DNA from: Bacteroidaceae bacterium
GTDB taxonomy: Bacteria; Bacteroidota; Bacteroidia; Bacteroidales; Bacteroidaceae
Length of the DNA stretch: 64,000 nucleotides
Assembly (NCBI GenBank): GCA_024398665.1
Contig: JAKSIS010000004.1
Span: forward strand, 1-64,000
Direction: 5' to 3'
The stretch's first letter is position 1. Every line of letters starts with the position of its first letter. Below the pieces are notes generated by a model. It worked only from the letters and a program-made list of their open reading frames with translations. It ran no database searches and had not been told where the DNA came from. The translations under genes were made by a program, and so were the position numbers. Positions 8,703 to 17,671 of this stretch are shown in pieces.

Positions 8703-9578
8703 TCACATTACGTTCAGAACCTGTTCCTTGATCTGTTCAAGTTCGTCCTTCATGCGGACCACGATGTTCTGCATTTCGGCCTGGTTGCTCTTGCTGCCCA
8801 GGGTGTTTATCTCACGTCCCATTTCCTGAGCGATGAAACCCAGTTTCTTGCCCTGGCCGTGACCGTCTTCAAGAGTCCTGATGAAATAGTCCAGGTGATT
8901 GGCAAGACGCTGCTTCTCTTCGCTTATGTCCAGCTTCTCGATGTAGTATATCATCTCCTGCTCGAAACGGTTTTCATCATAGCTCATGCCTACGGTCTCC
9001 TGCAGCGAAGTGCGTATGCGGTCCTTTATTTTTGCAACGCGCTCCGTTTCATAGGGGGCGACTGATGCCAGGAGTCCGCGTATGTTGGATATTTTCTCAC
9101 GGAATTTCGTTTCAAGGGCGGCTCCTTCAGCCTTGCGGTATTCCACCAGGGCTGCTATGGCGCCGTCAACTGCCCGGGAAACGGCCTCCCAGTCGTCATC
9201 GCTGACTTCATCCTGCTCCTTGCCGCTCATGACATCGGGCATGCGGAGTATCAGGCTGAACATGTCATCGGGGGTATAGACACCGGTTTCCTCAGCTACT
9301 TTCTCAAACATGTCCCTGTAGTTCCGGAACGCCTGGATATCAATGCTCTGGGCCGTTGCAGCGGACTGGCTGTCAGTGTAGAGGCTGAAATCAACCTTGC
9401 CGCGTTCCAGTGCTGCGGTGATACGGGAGCGTATGTCCAGTTCCCTGTCCCTGAATGCACTCATGATTTTTGTCGAGATGTCCATAGCCTTGCTGTTGAG
9501 TGACTTTATCTCTACAATTATCTTGCGGTTCGCTGTCTCCGCCACGGCTTTGCCGTAACCTGTCATTGACTGTATCAT
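8703..9578 (-). CDS. yicC: YicC-family endoribonuclease
   Basis: 291-residue YicC/YloC family protein; E. coli YicC has been reported as an endoribonuclease. It starts with the family motif MIQSMTGYGKA and ends with a typical C-terminal domain: KKLGFIAQEMGREINTLGSK, then SNQAEMQNIVVRMKDELEQI. First gene of a reverse operon with gmk and nadD, transcribed from a TATTTTTG box 24 nt upstream and divergent from tsaB. Confidence 0.93.
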   Translation of the reverse strand: MIQSMTGYGKAVAETANRKIIVEIKSLNSKAMDISTKIMSAFRDRELDIRSRITAALERGKVDFSLYTDSQSAATAQSIDIQAFRNYRDMFEKVAEETGVYTPDDMFSLILRMPDVMSGKEQDEVSDDDWEAVSRAVDGAIAALVEYRKAEGAALETKFREKISNIRGLLASVAPYETERVAKIKDRIRTSLQETVGMSYDENRFEQEMIYYIEKLDISEEKQRLANHLDYFIRTLEDGHGQGKKLGFIAQEMGREINTLGSKSNQAEMQNIVVRMKDELEQIKEQVLNVM

Positions 9579-9602
9579 ATGCCCTATTTGCTATTGGTAC
9601 CG

Positions 9603-9610
9603 CAAAAATA
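9603..9610 (-). promoter_or_regulatory. -7 promoter box for yicC-gmk-nadD
   Basis: TATTTTTG on the minus strand matches TAnnTTTG, 24 nt before the yicC start codon. Confidence 0.6.
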
Positions 9611-9633
9611 GGCAATAAAAGGAAAGAAATGAT

Positions 9634-9641
9634 TAAATTTG
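9634..9641 (+). promoter_or_regulatory. -7 promoter box for the tsaB operon
   Basis: TAAATTTG matches TAnnTTTG, 29 nt before the tsaB ATG. It is divergent from the yicC promoter, with 23 nt between the two boxes. Confidence 0.6.
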
Positions 9642-9670
9642 CTGGGTTAATAGTATTTGGAACAAGGAGG

Positions 9671-10360
9671 ATGAGTGTAATTCTGCACATTGAGTCTGCA
9701 ACTGACGGTTGTTCGGTTGCCGTAAGTGATGAAGGACAGCTGGTCTTTGACCGCGAAGATGGTTCCAGCCATAACAGTTCAGTCGCACTTGGCGTGCTTG
9801 TCGACGAGGCGCTTTCACTGGCTGACAGCCGCGGCCTGAAACTTGACGCGGTTGCGGTGAGCGAGGGCCCCGGATCATATACCGGTCTCAGGATAGGCGT
9901 TTCAATGGCCAAGGGCATATGTTACGGCCGCAGGATACCCATGATAGCGGTACCGACCCTGAAACTGCTGTGCGTAAGTCCGCTGCTGAACATGGAACTG
10001 CCTGATGACGCCCTTCTGTGCCCCATGATCGACGCCCGCCGCATGGAAGTCTACAGTGCAGTGTATGACCGTGCACTGAACCCCGTAAGGGAGATCCGTG
10101 CCGACATAGTTGACGCTGACACCTACAGGGAGTTCCTGGATGGACATCCGGTATGGTTCATGGGCAACGGTGCGGAAAAGTGCAAGGGATGCATTGTCCA
10201 TGAGAACGCCCGTTTCATTGATTCCCTCAATCCTGAAGCCCGATGGATGTTCCCGCTTGCAGAACAGTCCTTTAACCGTGGCGAATTCTGTGACGTGGCC
10301 TATTTCGAACCCTATTATTTGAAAGATTTCGTAGCTGTAAAACCCAAAAGACCGTTCTGA
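9671..10360 (+). CDS. tsaB: tRNA threonylcarbamoyladenosine biosynthesis protein TsaB
   Basis: Non-catalytic partner of TsaD in making t6A37 on ANN-decoding tRNAs. 229 residues with the ASKHA-fold start SVILHIESATDGCSVAV and the diagnostic SEGPGSYTGLRIGVSMAKG stretch. The ATG at 9671 fits the family start; longer in-frame starts would run through the promoter. First gene of a dense forward operon: its TGA overlaps the ATG of the DUF4290 gene by one base. tcdA, a later enzyme acting on t6A, is also in this window. Confidence 0.94.
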   Translation: MSVILHIESATDGCSVAVSDEGQLVFDREDGSSHNSSVALGVLVDEALSLADSRGLKLDAVAVSEGPGSYTGLRIGVSMAKGICYGRRIPMIAVPTLKLLCVSPLLNMELPDDALLCPMIDARRMEVYSAVYDRALNPVREIRADIVDADTYREFLDGHPVWFMGNGAEKCKGCIVHENARFIDSLNPEARWMFPLAEQSFNRGEFCDVAYFEPYYLKDFVAVKPKRPF

Positions 10361-10959
10361 TGAACTACAATACTCAAAGAGACAAGCTGCCCATGCCCGA
10401 ATACGGACGTGCCGTACAGGACATGGTGGACCATGCCGTGACAATTGAAGACAGGCAGGAGCGTGAACGCTGTGCAAACACCATTATCGGAATTATGGGA
10501 AGCATGTTCCCTACACTGCGTGATGTGCCTGAATTCAAGAACAAGTTGTGGGACCATCTTGCTTTCATGTCGGACTACAGGCTTGACATTGATTACCCCT
10601 GTGAGATAACACGTCTTGAAAAGACCAGGCAGGTACCTGACCATATTGACTACCCCGGAAATGAGATCCGTTTCCGCCATTATGGCCGCATAGTGCCGGA
10701 AATGCTTGATGTGGCCGTTTCGATGCCTGAAGGTCCGGAACGCAGCCAGCTGGTGCGCCTTGTGGCCGTACAGATGAAGAAGGACCTCATGACCTGGAAC
10801 AAGGAGATGGTAGGTGACGAACGTATTGCGGCTGACATTGACTGGTATTCCAAGGGCAGGCTCACTCTGAACGAGGGAGACCTGAATGTCACATTCGCCC
10901 CCGCACCGCAGCAGCAGCGCAACCAGCAGCACAGGAAAAAGAACAAACGCAGATATTGA
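10360..10959 (+). CDS. DUF4290 domain protein, conserved, unknown function
   Basis: 199 residues matching the Bacteroidota-specific DUF4290 family: MNYNTQRDKLPMPEYGR at the N-terminus and a helical middle rich in charged residues. The last 20 residues form a Gln/Lys/Arg-rich basic tail (QQQRNQQHRKKNKRRY). No signal peptide or membrane segment, so cytoplasmic; the tail suggests nucleic-acid or ribosome contact, but that is inference. It is translationally coupled to tsaB and sits 3 bp before murA. No function is assigned. Confidence 0.85.
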   Translation: MNYNTQRDKLPMPEYGRAVQDMVDHAVTIEDRQERERCANTIIGIMGSMFPTLRDVPEFKNKLWDHLAFMSDYRLDIDYPCEITRLEKTRQVPDHIDYPGNEIRFRHYGRIVPEMLDVAVSMPEGPERSQLVRLVAVQMKKDLMTWNKEMVGDERIAADIDWYSKGRLTLNEGDLNVTFAPAPQQQRNQQHRKKNKRRY

Positions 10960-10962
10960 GCC

Positions 10963-12270
10963 ATGCCGTCATTCATCATCGAAGGGGGACACCGTCTTAG
11001 TGGTGTCATCTGTCCGCAGGGAGCCAAGAACGAAGTTCTGCAGGTGCTTTGCGCTACACTTCTGACCTCCGATGAGGTCACGGTCAGCAATGTTCCTGAC
11101 ATACTTGATGTGAGGAACCTGATTGACATGCTTTCCAGACTGGGAGTCCGGGTAAGAGGCATGGGTGCAGGCAAATGGTCATTCAAGGCCGATGCCATAG
11201 ACCGCGACTATGCCGAAAGCATGGATTTCATTACAAGCAGTGCAGGCCTGCGCGGTTCGGTCATGCTTCTCGGTCCGCTGCTTGCCAGACTTGGACATGC
11301 AGTCGTCAGCAAACCCGGGGGCGACAAGATAGGCCGCCGCCGTGTCGATACCCACATAAAGGGCTTCCAGGCTCTTGGCGCTGATTTCCTTCTGAATGAA
11401 AAACGCGGGTACTATGAACTCAGGGCCGATGCCCTGCACGGCACATACATGCTGCTTGATGAGGCATCGGTGACCGGTACCGCCAACATACTCATGGCAG
11501 CCGTGCTGGCCGATGGCGTTACCACAATTTACAATGCGGCATGTGAACCTTATGTGCAGCAGCTGTGCCGCATGCTGGTCCGCATGGGCGCTGACATAAG
11601 CGGCATAGGAAGCAATCTGCTGACTGTCCGCGGCGTTTCATCCCTGCACGGAACGGACCACACGGTCCTTCCTGACATGATTGAGGTGGGCAGTTTCATA
11701 GGCATGGCCGTCATGACTTCAAGTGAAATCACCATAAAGGACGTTTCATATGAGAATCTGGGAATAATTCCGGCCAGTTTCGCCCGTCTGGGCATACATA
11801 TGGAACAGCGCGGCGATGACATGTTCATTCCGGCCCAGGACCACTATCAGATTGATTCGTTCATTGACGGCTCCATAATGACCCTGGCCGATGCGCCATG
11901 GCCGGGCCTGACCCCTGACCTGCTCAGTGTCCTGCTGGTGACCGCCACCCAGGCCAAGGGCAGCGTTCTCATACATCAGAAGATGTTTGAAAGCAGGCTG
12001 TTCTTCGTGGACAACCTGATAGACATGGGCGCACAGGTGATACTCTGCGACCCGCACCGCGTGGTGGTTATAGGACATGACCGCGCGTTTCCACTTCAGG
12101 CGCGCCGCATGTCGTCTCCGGACATCCGTGCCGGCATAGCACTGCTTATTGCAGCAATGAGCGCCAACGGTACCAGCCGCATTGACAACATAGGGCAGAT
12201 TGACCGCGGATACCAGAACATAGACTCCCGTCTTAACGCACTGGGTGCCCGTATAACGCGAATTGAATGA
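10963..12270 (+). CDS. murA: UDP-N-acetylglucosamine 1-carboxyvinyltransferase, Asp variant
   Basis: First committed step of peptidoglycan synthesis: transfers enolpyruvate from PEP to UDP-GlcNAc. 435 residues with an EPSP-synthase-type two-domain fold. The N-terminal QGAKNEVLQVL matches the Lys22-Asn23 motif, and the active-site loop reads KPGGDKIGRRRVDTH. The loop residue that is Cys115 in E. coli is Asp121 here (codon GAC at 11323-11325). Asp variants are known from mycobacteria and Chlamydia, stay active, and resist fosfomycin because the drug alkylates the Cys. It lies 3 bp after the DUF4290 gene and nearly abuts rimM. Confidence 0.96.
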   Translation: MPSFIIEGGHRLSGVICPQGAKNEVLQVLCATLLTSDEVTVSNVPDILDVRNLIDMLSRLGVRVRGMGAGKWSFKADAIDRDYAESMDFITSSAGLRGSVMLLGPLLARLGHAVVSKPGGDKIGRRRVDTHIKGFQALGADFLLNEKRGYYELRADALHGTYMLLDEASVTGTANILMAAVLADGVTTIYNAACEPYVQQLCRMLVRMGADISGIGSNLLTVRGVSSLHGTDHTVLPDMIEVGSFIGMAVMTSSEITIKDVSYENLGIIPASFARLGIHMEQRGDDMFIPAQDHYQIDSFIDGSIMTLADAPWPGLTPDLLSVLLVTATQAKGSVLIHQKMFESRLFFVDNLIDMGAQVILCDPHRVVVIGHDRAFPLQARRMSSPDIRAGIALLIAAMSANGTSRIDNIGQIDRGYQNIDSRLNALGARITRIE

Positions 12271-12274
12271 CATT

Positions 12275-12793
12275 ATGATTGAGAGCAGCAGCGTTATCGC
12301 GATAGGAAAGGTGCTTAAACCGCACGGCATAGACGGCGAAATGGCCGTGACCGTGTCACCTGACCTTGACTGGACTGAAGACATGGACTGTCTGGTCTGC
12401 TCAATGGACGGTATTCTGGTGCCCTTCTTCCTTGAATCGGTCCGTGAAAAGAGCGCCACCACGCTGCTTGTCAAGTTCCAGGACGTGGACACGATTGACG
12501 CTACGGCAAGGTTCATCGGCGTGAAGGTCTACATGCCCCGCAGGTTTGCGGTCATGGATGAATCCGATGCTCCGGCGTGGAGCACATTCATTGACTGGGA
12601 GGTGGTGGACAGCGCTGCCGGCAGCCTGGGACATGTAAAGGACATTGACGACAGCACGGCAAACGTACTGCTGCTGGTCAGTGACGGGGACCGTGAACGT
12701 ATGATTCCCGCCAACCCTGACTGGATTGAGTCTGTGGACGAAAGGAATTCAATACTCAAACTGAATCTGCCTGAAGGGCTTGCTGACCTGTGA
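12275..12793 (+). CDS. rimM: Ribosome maturation factor RimM
   Basis: Binds ribosomal protein S19 and helps 30S head assembly. 172 residues with the N-terminal IAIGKVLKPHGIDGEM motif and a C-terminal PRC-barrel-like domain (TFIDWEVVDSAAGSLGHVKDI). I start at the ATG 12275, 4 bp after the murA stop. An in-frame TTG at 12263 inside murA would add four residues. Usual partners trmD and rplS are not adjacent; rplS lies at 62.6 kb. Confidence 0.94.
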   Translation: MIESSSVIAIGKVLKPHGIDGEMAVTVSPDLDWTEDMDCLVCSMDGILVPFFLESVREKSATTLLVKFQDVDTIDATARFIGVKVYMPRRFAVMDESDAPAWSTFIDWEVVDSAAGSLGHVKDIDDSTANVLLLVSDGDRERMIPANPDWIESVDERNSILKLNLPEGLADL

Positions 12794-12794
12794 C

Positions 12795-13667
12795 ATGAAG
12801 AACCGTAACCCCAAACGCAAAAGTCTGCTGCAGCGGTTCGTATACCGTTACAGGCTTACTGTGGTCAATGAGGACGAACAGCGTCAGGTGTTCGTCATGC
12901 GCGTGTCGCACATTCTGCTGACTGCAGCAGTCCTGGCCATAGCGGCCCTGTCAGCATGGCTGGGCATAACCCTGTACCGCAACAGCCCCGAACAGAAAGG
13001 AGCCACATACCGTGACAACCTGCTGCGCCAGACAGTCATTGATGAGGCCATCCGCCTGGATTCTCTGGAGCACATAGTTGATCTGCAGAACCGTTACGTG
13101 TCAAACATACAGGCCATCATGGCCGGCGATGTCAGTCTTGACACTGTCTTTTCGGTTGATTCGCTTACCAGACAGCGCAGTGTGGGACTGATGGAACAGA
13201 CCCGCAATGAGGAGGAGTTCGTGCGTCAGTATGAAGAGGCTGAACGCTACAACATCACATCGCAGTCCCAGCCGCTCCAGGCGGCCGTACAGACTTTGAC
13301 GCTGTTCCGCCCCACAGCCGGGCTGGTCGTGAACAGTTTCAACACCATGGATTCCCATCTGGGTGTCGATATAGCCGCCAGTCCCAACCAGAGCGTGGTC
13401 GCAGTGACTGACGGTACCGTTCTTTTCGCTACGTACACTTCCGATATGGGATATACCATATGCATTGTCCATCCCGGTGAACTCATTTCCGTATACAAGC
13501 ACTGCGATTCGCTGCTCAAGAGTGCAGGCGACAAGGTGCGTCAGGGTGATGTTGTAGCCCTTGTGGGACGGGCGTCATCGGAACTGTCCGACCATGCACA
13601 CCTTCATTTCGAACTCTGGTATCAAAGGCAGCCCCTTGATCCCGAAAAATACATTTTGTTCCAGTGA
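12795..13667 (+). CDS. Membrane-anchored M23 (LytM) peptidase
   Basis: 290-residue inner-membrane protein with a periplasmic peptidoglycan hydrolase domain. It has a basic cytoplasmic N-terminus (residues 1-37), one transmembrane helix at about 39-60 and a short coiled linker. The LytM/M23 domain occupies about 165-290. Zinc ligands are intact: His188 and Asp192 in SHLGVDI, and the HxH pair His269/His271 in HAHLHFELW, so it is predicted to be an active endopeptidase rather than an EnvC-like activator. Start ATG is one base after the rimM stop; its TGA overlaps the GTG of dxr. Confidence 0.92.
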   Translation: MKNRNPKRKSLLQRFVYRYRLTVVNEDEQRQVFVMRVSHILLTAAVLAIAALSAWLGITLYRNSPEQKGATYRDNLLRQTVIDEAIRLDSLEHIVDLQNRYVSNIQAIMAGDVSLDTVFSVDSLTRQRSVGLMEQTRNEEEFVRQYEEAERYNITSQSQPLQAAVQTLTLFRPTAGLVVNSFNTMDSHLGVDIAASPNQSVVAVTDGTVLFATYTSDMGYTICIVHPGELISVYKHCDSLLKSAGDKVRQGDVVALVGRASSELSDHAHLHFELWYQRQPLDPEKYILFQ

Positions 13668-14812
13668 AACAGATAGCTATTCTTGGTTCTACAGGCTCAA
13701 TCGGTTCGCAGGCTCTTGATGTCATAGCCTCCCATCCCGATGAATATGAAGTCTATGCCCTTACGGCCAACAACAGTGTGGACAAACTCATAGAACAGGC
13801 CATAAGGTTCCGTCCTGACTGTGTGGCGATTGCAAATGAGGCACATTATCCCAAACTGCGTGATGCACTGGCCGGACTGCCTGTAAAGGTGTATGCCGGG
13901 AGTGAAGCCATCTGCCAGATTGTAACGGCAGCCCCCATTGACATAGTGCTGGCATCGATGGTCGGATTCGCCGGGCTGTGTCCTACAATTGAAGCCATAA
14001 AGGCCGGCAAGACAATTGCCCTGGCCAATAAGGAGACTATGGTCGTGGCCGGTGAACTGGTCACGTCACTGGCTCTCAGGTACCGGACACCCATACTTCC
14101 GGTGGATTCGGAGCATTCGGCCATATTCCAGTGCCTGAGCGGTGAACCTGGCAATCCGGTGGAGAAGATCATACTGACCGCATCGGGCGGGCCGTTCCGC
14201 ACATTCAGCATGGAGCAGCTGGGGACAGTGACCAAAGAGCAGGCGCTGAAGCATCCCAACTGGGACATGGGCGCAAAGATCACCATCGATTCCGCATCAA
14301 TGATGAACAAGGGTTTTGAAGTCATTGAAGCCAAATGGCTGTTTGGAGTGCCGTATGACAGGATTCAGGTGGTGGTGCACCCGCAGTCCGTCATCCATTC
14401 AATGGTCCAGTATGCTGACGGCGCCGTGAAGGCGCAGCTGGGGGCTCCTGACATGCGTCTGCCCATACAGTACGCATTCTCATATCCCAGACGCCTGAAT
14501 TCGGATTTTCCCCGGGTTGATTTCATGAAACTGGGCTCACTCACTTTTGAAGAACCTGACATGGTGCGTTTCCGCAATCTTGCCCTTGCCTACAGGGCCT
14601 TGGAAAAGGGCGGAAACATGCCCTGCATACTGAATGCCGCCAATGAGGTATGTGTGGCAGCCTTCCTCCATGACCGTATCGGATTCCTTGAAATGAGCGA
14701 TGTCATAGAGAGGACAATGGACACCGTGGCTTTCAGAAAGGAGTCGTCACTTGAAGATTATATAGAAACTGATGCGGAGGCACGCCGCATTGCAGAATCA
14801 TTCATCAGATAA
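13664..14812 (+). CDS. dxr: 1-deoxy-D-xylulose 5-phosphate reductoisomerase
   Basis: Second enzyme of the MEP pathway: NADPH-dependent rearrangement and reduction of DXP to MEP, and the target of fosmidomycin. 382 residues; the NADPH motif AILGSTGSIGSQALDV opens the protein, and the metal and substrate segments PVDSEHSAIFQ and HPNWDMGAKITIDSASMMNK are intact. The start is GTG overlapping the M23 peptidase stop by 4 bp, indicating coupling. rseP follows, a dxr-rseP order common in bacteria. Confidence 0.97.
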   Translation: MKQIAILGSTGSIGSQALDVIASHPDEYEVYALTANNSVDKLIEQAIRFRPDCVAIANEAHYPKLRDALAGLPVKVYAGSEAICQIVTAAPIDIVLASMVGFAGLCPTIEAIKAGKTIALANKETMVVAGELVTSLALRYRTPILPVDSEHSAIFQCLSGEPGNPVEKIILTASGGPFRTFSMEQLGTVTKEQALKHPNWDMGAKITIDSASMMNKGFEVIEAKWLFGVPYDRIQVVVHPQSVIHSMVQYADGAVKAQLGAPDMRLPIQYAFSYPRRLNSDFPRVDFMKLGSLTFEEPDMVRFRNLALAYRALEKGGNMPCILNAANEVCVAAFLHDRIGFLEMSDVIERTMDTVAFRKESSLEDYIETDAEARRIAESFIR

Positions 14813-14825
14813 ACAGTTACAGCAT

Positions 14826-16307
14826 ATGTCACCATTTTGGATTCGTCTTATTCAGCTCATCCTGTCGCTTACCATTCTGGTCGTGTTCCATGAATTCGGC
14901 CATTTCCTGTTCTCCAGGCTTTTCGGAGTCAGGGTTGAAAAGTTCTACGCCTTCTTCAATCCCCGCTTTTCACTTGTAAGGATCAAGAAAGTTGACGGAA
15001 AGCTGAGGGTGAAGTTCTTCTCGCCCAATGTTCCTGAGAGTTATGAAGAGGAGAAACGTTTCAATTTTGAAGGGAAGGAGGAGACCGTTTACAAGCCCGT
15101 TGACATAGACTCCCTGCCTGAAGGCGACTGGCGCCGTTCACCTGACAATACGGAATTCGGTGTGGGCTGGGTGCCGTTCGGCGGCTACTGCAAGATTGCC
15201 GGAATGATAGACGAATCTATGGACCTTGCCCAGATGCAGCAGGAGCCCAAGCCATGGGAGTTCCGCACAAAGCCGTCATGGCAGCGTCTCCTGATAATGG
15301 TTGGCGGTGTGCTGTTCAACCTGATAATGGCCTTCTTCATATATTCCATGGTCCTGTGCAAATGGGGTGACAGCTACACTCCCGCTCAGGGCCTGAAACA
15401 CGGAATGGAGTTCAATGAACAGGCACAGTCCATAGGATTCCGTGACGGGGACATAATTGTGGCTACTGACGGCCGTCCTACCGTTGAATTTGACGCTGAC
15501 ATGTACCGTGCCATTGCCAAGGCCGGAACAGTGACCGTACTCAGGAACGGTGAAAGGATTGACCTGACCATGCCTGAAGACCTGTCACTTTTCGACTTCA
15601 CCCGTGAAACGGCCTTTGTGTCAATCCTGAGTCCGATGACGGTGGACAGCGTTCTCGCTGACGGCGGTGCGGCTATGGCCGGAATGCGTGCGGGTGACCG
15701 TATCCTTTCAGTCAACGGCAGCGACGCTTCCACTTGGAACAAGTTCCAGTACATTCTTTCTGACATGCGCAGCCGTGCCGCGGACAGTTATGTGAGCCGT
15801 GATCTGGAAGTTGTCATTGAACGCGGCGCAGTGCAGGACACGCTTTCCGTTGCAGCGTCTGATGATTTCATGCTGGGCATTGTCCACATGAACAATGAAT
15901 ATGAGCCCGTTTATCTGGAATACAGCTTCTTTGAGTCAATACCCGCAGGCATAGCTTACGGATGGAAGACACTGAAGAGCTATGTGGGCGATTTCCGCTA
16001 CGTGTTCACCAAGGAAGGGGCCAGGAACCTGGGCGGTTTCGGCACCATAGGCAAAATTTTCCCTGAAAAGTGGAACTGGCATGCGTTCTGGCTTATGACC
16101 GCATTCCTGTCAGTCATTCTGGCGTTCATGAACATTCTGCCCATTCCCGCACTGGACGGCGGTTATGTGCTGTTCCTTCTGGTCGAAGTCATAACCGGAA
16201 AGAAGCCGAAGGACAAGTTCCTGGAAGTTGCGAACACAATAGGAATTATAATACTGTTCGCTCTGCTCATATTCGCGAACATGAATGACATTTTGAGGCT
16301 GTTCTGA
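14826..16307 (+). CDS. rseP: RIP metalloprotease RseP (site-2 protease)
   Basis: Intramembrane zinc protease that cleaves anti-sigma factors or signal-peptide remnants within the membrane. 493 residues with the zinc motif HEFGH at residues 22-26 in the first transmembrane helix, a PDZ-containing periplasmic region, and the third ligand in PALDGGYV (Asp444). I use ATG 14826, 13 bp after dxr; an upstream GTG inside dxr is less likely. The final helices are typical of the family. The stop overlaps the ATG of the NSS transporter by one base. Confidence 0.95.
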   Translation: MSPFWIRLIQLILSLTILVVFHEFGHFLFSRLFGVRVEKFYAFFNPRFSLVRIKKVDGKLRVKFFSPNVPESYEEEKRFNFEGKEETVYKPVDIDSLPEGDWRRSPDNTEFGVGWVPFGGYCKIAGMIDESMDLAQMQQEPKPWEFRTKPSWQRLLIMVGGVLFNLIMAFFIYSMVLCKWGDSYTPAQGLKHGMEFNEQAQSIGFRDGDIIVATDGRPTVEFDADMYRAIAKAGTVTVLRNGERIDLTMPEDLSLFDFTRETAFVSILSPMTVDSVLADGGAAMAGMRAGDRILSVNGSDASTWNKFQYILSDMRSRAADSYVSRDLEVVIERGAVQDTLSVAASDDFMLGIVHMNNEYEPVYLEYSFFESIPAGIAYGWKTLKSYVGDFRYVFTKEGARNLGGFGTIGKIFPEKWNWHAFWLMTAFLSVILAFMNILPIPALDGGYVLFLLVEVITGKKPKDKFLEVANTIGIIILFALLIFANMNDILRLF

Positions 16308-17671
16308 TGGCACAGAAATCACGTGAGACATTCGGAAGCCGTGCCGGTGTGCTGCTTGCCATGGCTGGCAGTGCCATAGGACTGGGCAACATATGGCGTT
16401 TCCCGTATATGTTGGGACAGAACGGAGGCGCCGCATTTCTCCTTATGTATGTAATCATGCTGCTGGTGTTCTGCCTGCCGGTACTGATATCGGAATATCT
16501 GGTAGGCCGCAGGGGAGCATCGAATCCGTACCGGTGTTTCAGCGTGCTGGCACCGGGAACCGGCTGGCGCTGGATAGGGCTGCTTGCCGTGCTCTCATCG
16601 GCCTGCATACTGTCTTTCTACTGTGTGGTCGGAGGCTGGTCCGTGAAGTATCTGGTGGAGTCGTGCATGAACGGTTTCACTGCCGGACAGAATTACGGTG
16701 AACTGTTCGGTGCTTTCATAGGCAATGCATGGAAACCGCTGGTCTACACCATGATATTCTTGGGCCTGACGGGGCTGATTATCGTATTGGGCGTACGCAA
16801 GGGTATAGAGCGCATGTCCAAAATCATGATAAAGGTGCTTTTTGTCATAATTGTCCTGGTTGTTGTCAGGTCACTCTCACTGCCTGGTGCGTTGGATGGC
16901 GTGAGATACATGTTCGTACCGGATTTTTCAAAAGTCACCACATCAGTCATGGTCGCCGCCATGGGACAGGCGTTCTTTTCACTTAGCATAGGATGCGGTA
17001 CAATCATGACCTATGCGTCATATGTGAGGAAGGACGAAAACATTGCAGCGACATCGGCCGGCGTAGCTTTCTTTGACACTCTGTTTGCCATCATTGCCGG
17101 TCTGGCCATAATTCCGGCCGTATTTGCGGCAGCTGCGCAGAACGGTACCGCTGCAAACGTGGAAGCAGGCCCCGGACTGGTATTCATTACTCTTCCGGGA
17201 GTCTTCAGCTCCATGCCTCTGGGCCGCATTGCCGCCGTACTGTTCTTCCTTTCACTGCTGCTGGCTGCCATCACATCGGCCATATCCCTGATGGAAGTGG
17301 TGGTGTCATTCGTCATTGAGGAGATGCACCGCAGCCGCGGCAGGGCCGTGCTGGCGGCATTTCTGCTGTGCGGTGGAGTTGGAGTGCTGTGCTCCCTGTC
17401 ATTCGGACCGCTTGAGAACTTCCGGCTGTTCGGACTGGGGATATTCGATTTCTTTGACTATTTGACGTCGAACATACTGCTTCCTGCGGGCGGACTGCTG
17501 CTTACATTCTTTGCCGGCTGGCACCTGAAGAAGGACAATTATCTGGATGAACTGACAAACGGAGGTACAATCCGTATCCCGCACTGGCTGTGCTGCACCA
17601 TCTTCTACCTGGTCAAGTGGGTGGCTCCGATAGGGATTGCCCTAATTCTGCTGAACTGCCTGTTCTTCTGA
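16307..17671 (+). CDS. Sodium-dependent transporter, NSS (SNF) family
   Basis: 454-residue inner-membrane Na+:solute symporter of the LeuT/SNF family, with about 11 predicted helices. The first helix carries AMAGSAIGLGNIWRFPYM, the unwound sodium and substrate site of the family. Bacterial members of this length often lack TM12 and carry amino acids such as tryptophan, tyrosine or alanine; the substrate cannot be read here. It is the last gene of the tsaB operon by spacing. Its 3' end overlaps a convergent lipoprotein gene by 30 bp. Confidence 0.92.
   Translation: MAQKSRETFGSRAGVLLAMAGSAIGLGNIWRFPYMLGQNGGAAFLLMYVIMLLVFCLPVLISEYLVGRRGASNPYRCFSVLAPGTGWRWIGLLAVLSSACILSFYCVVGGWSVKYLVESCMNGFTAGQNYGELFGAFIGNAWKPLVYTMIFLGLTGLIIVLGVRKGIERMSKIMIKVLFVIIVLVVVRSLSLPGALDGVRYMFVPDFSKVTTSVMVAAMGQAFFSLSIGCGTIMTYASYVRKDENIAATSAGVAFFDTLFAIIAGLAIIPAVFAAAAQNGTAANVEAGPGLVFITLPGVFSSMPLGRIAAVLFFLSLLLAAITSAISLMEVVVSFVIEEMHRSRGRAVLAAFLLCGGVGVLCSLSFGPLENFRLFGLGIFDFFDYLTSNILLPAGGLLLTFFAGWHLKKDNYLDELTNGGTIRIPHWLCCTIFYLVKWVAPIGIALILLNCLFF

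Noticed and set aside
9661-9670. AACAAGGAGG directly before the tsaB ATG as a strong Shine-Dalgarno site
   Set aside because: There is no spacing between the GGAGG and the ATG, so it cannot pair normally, and neighbouring genes of this phylum show no such dependence.
11746-12516. A 256-codon minus-strand frame within murA and rimM
   Set aside because: It has no family features and sits opposite well-conserved coding sequence; long antisense frames are common here because of biased codon use.
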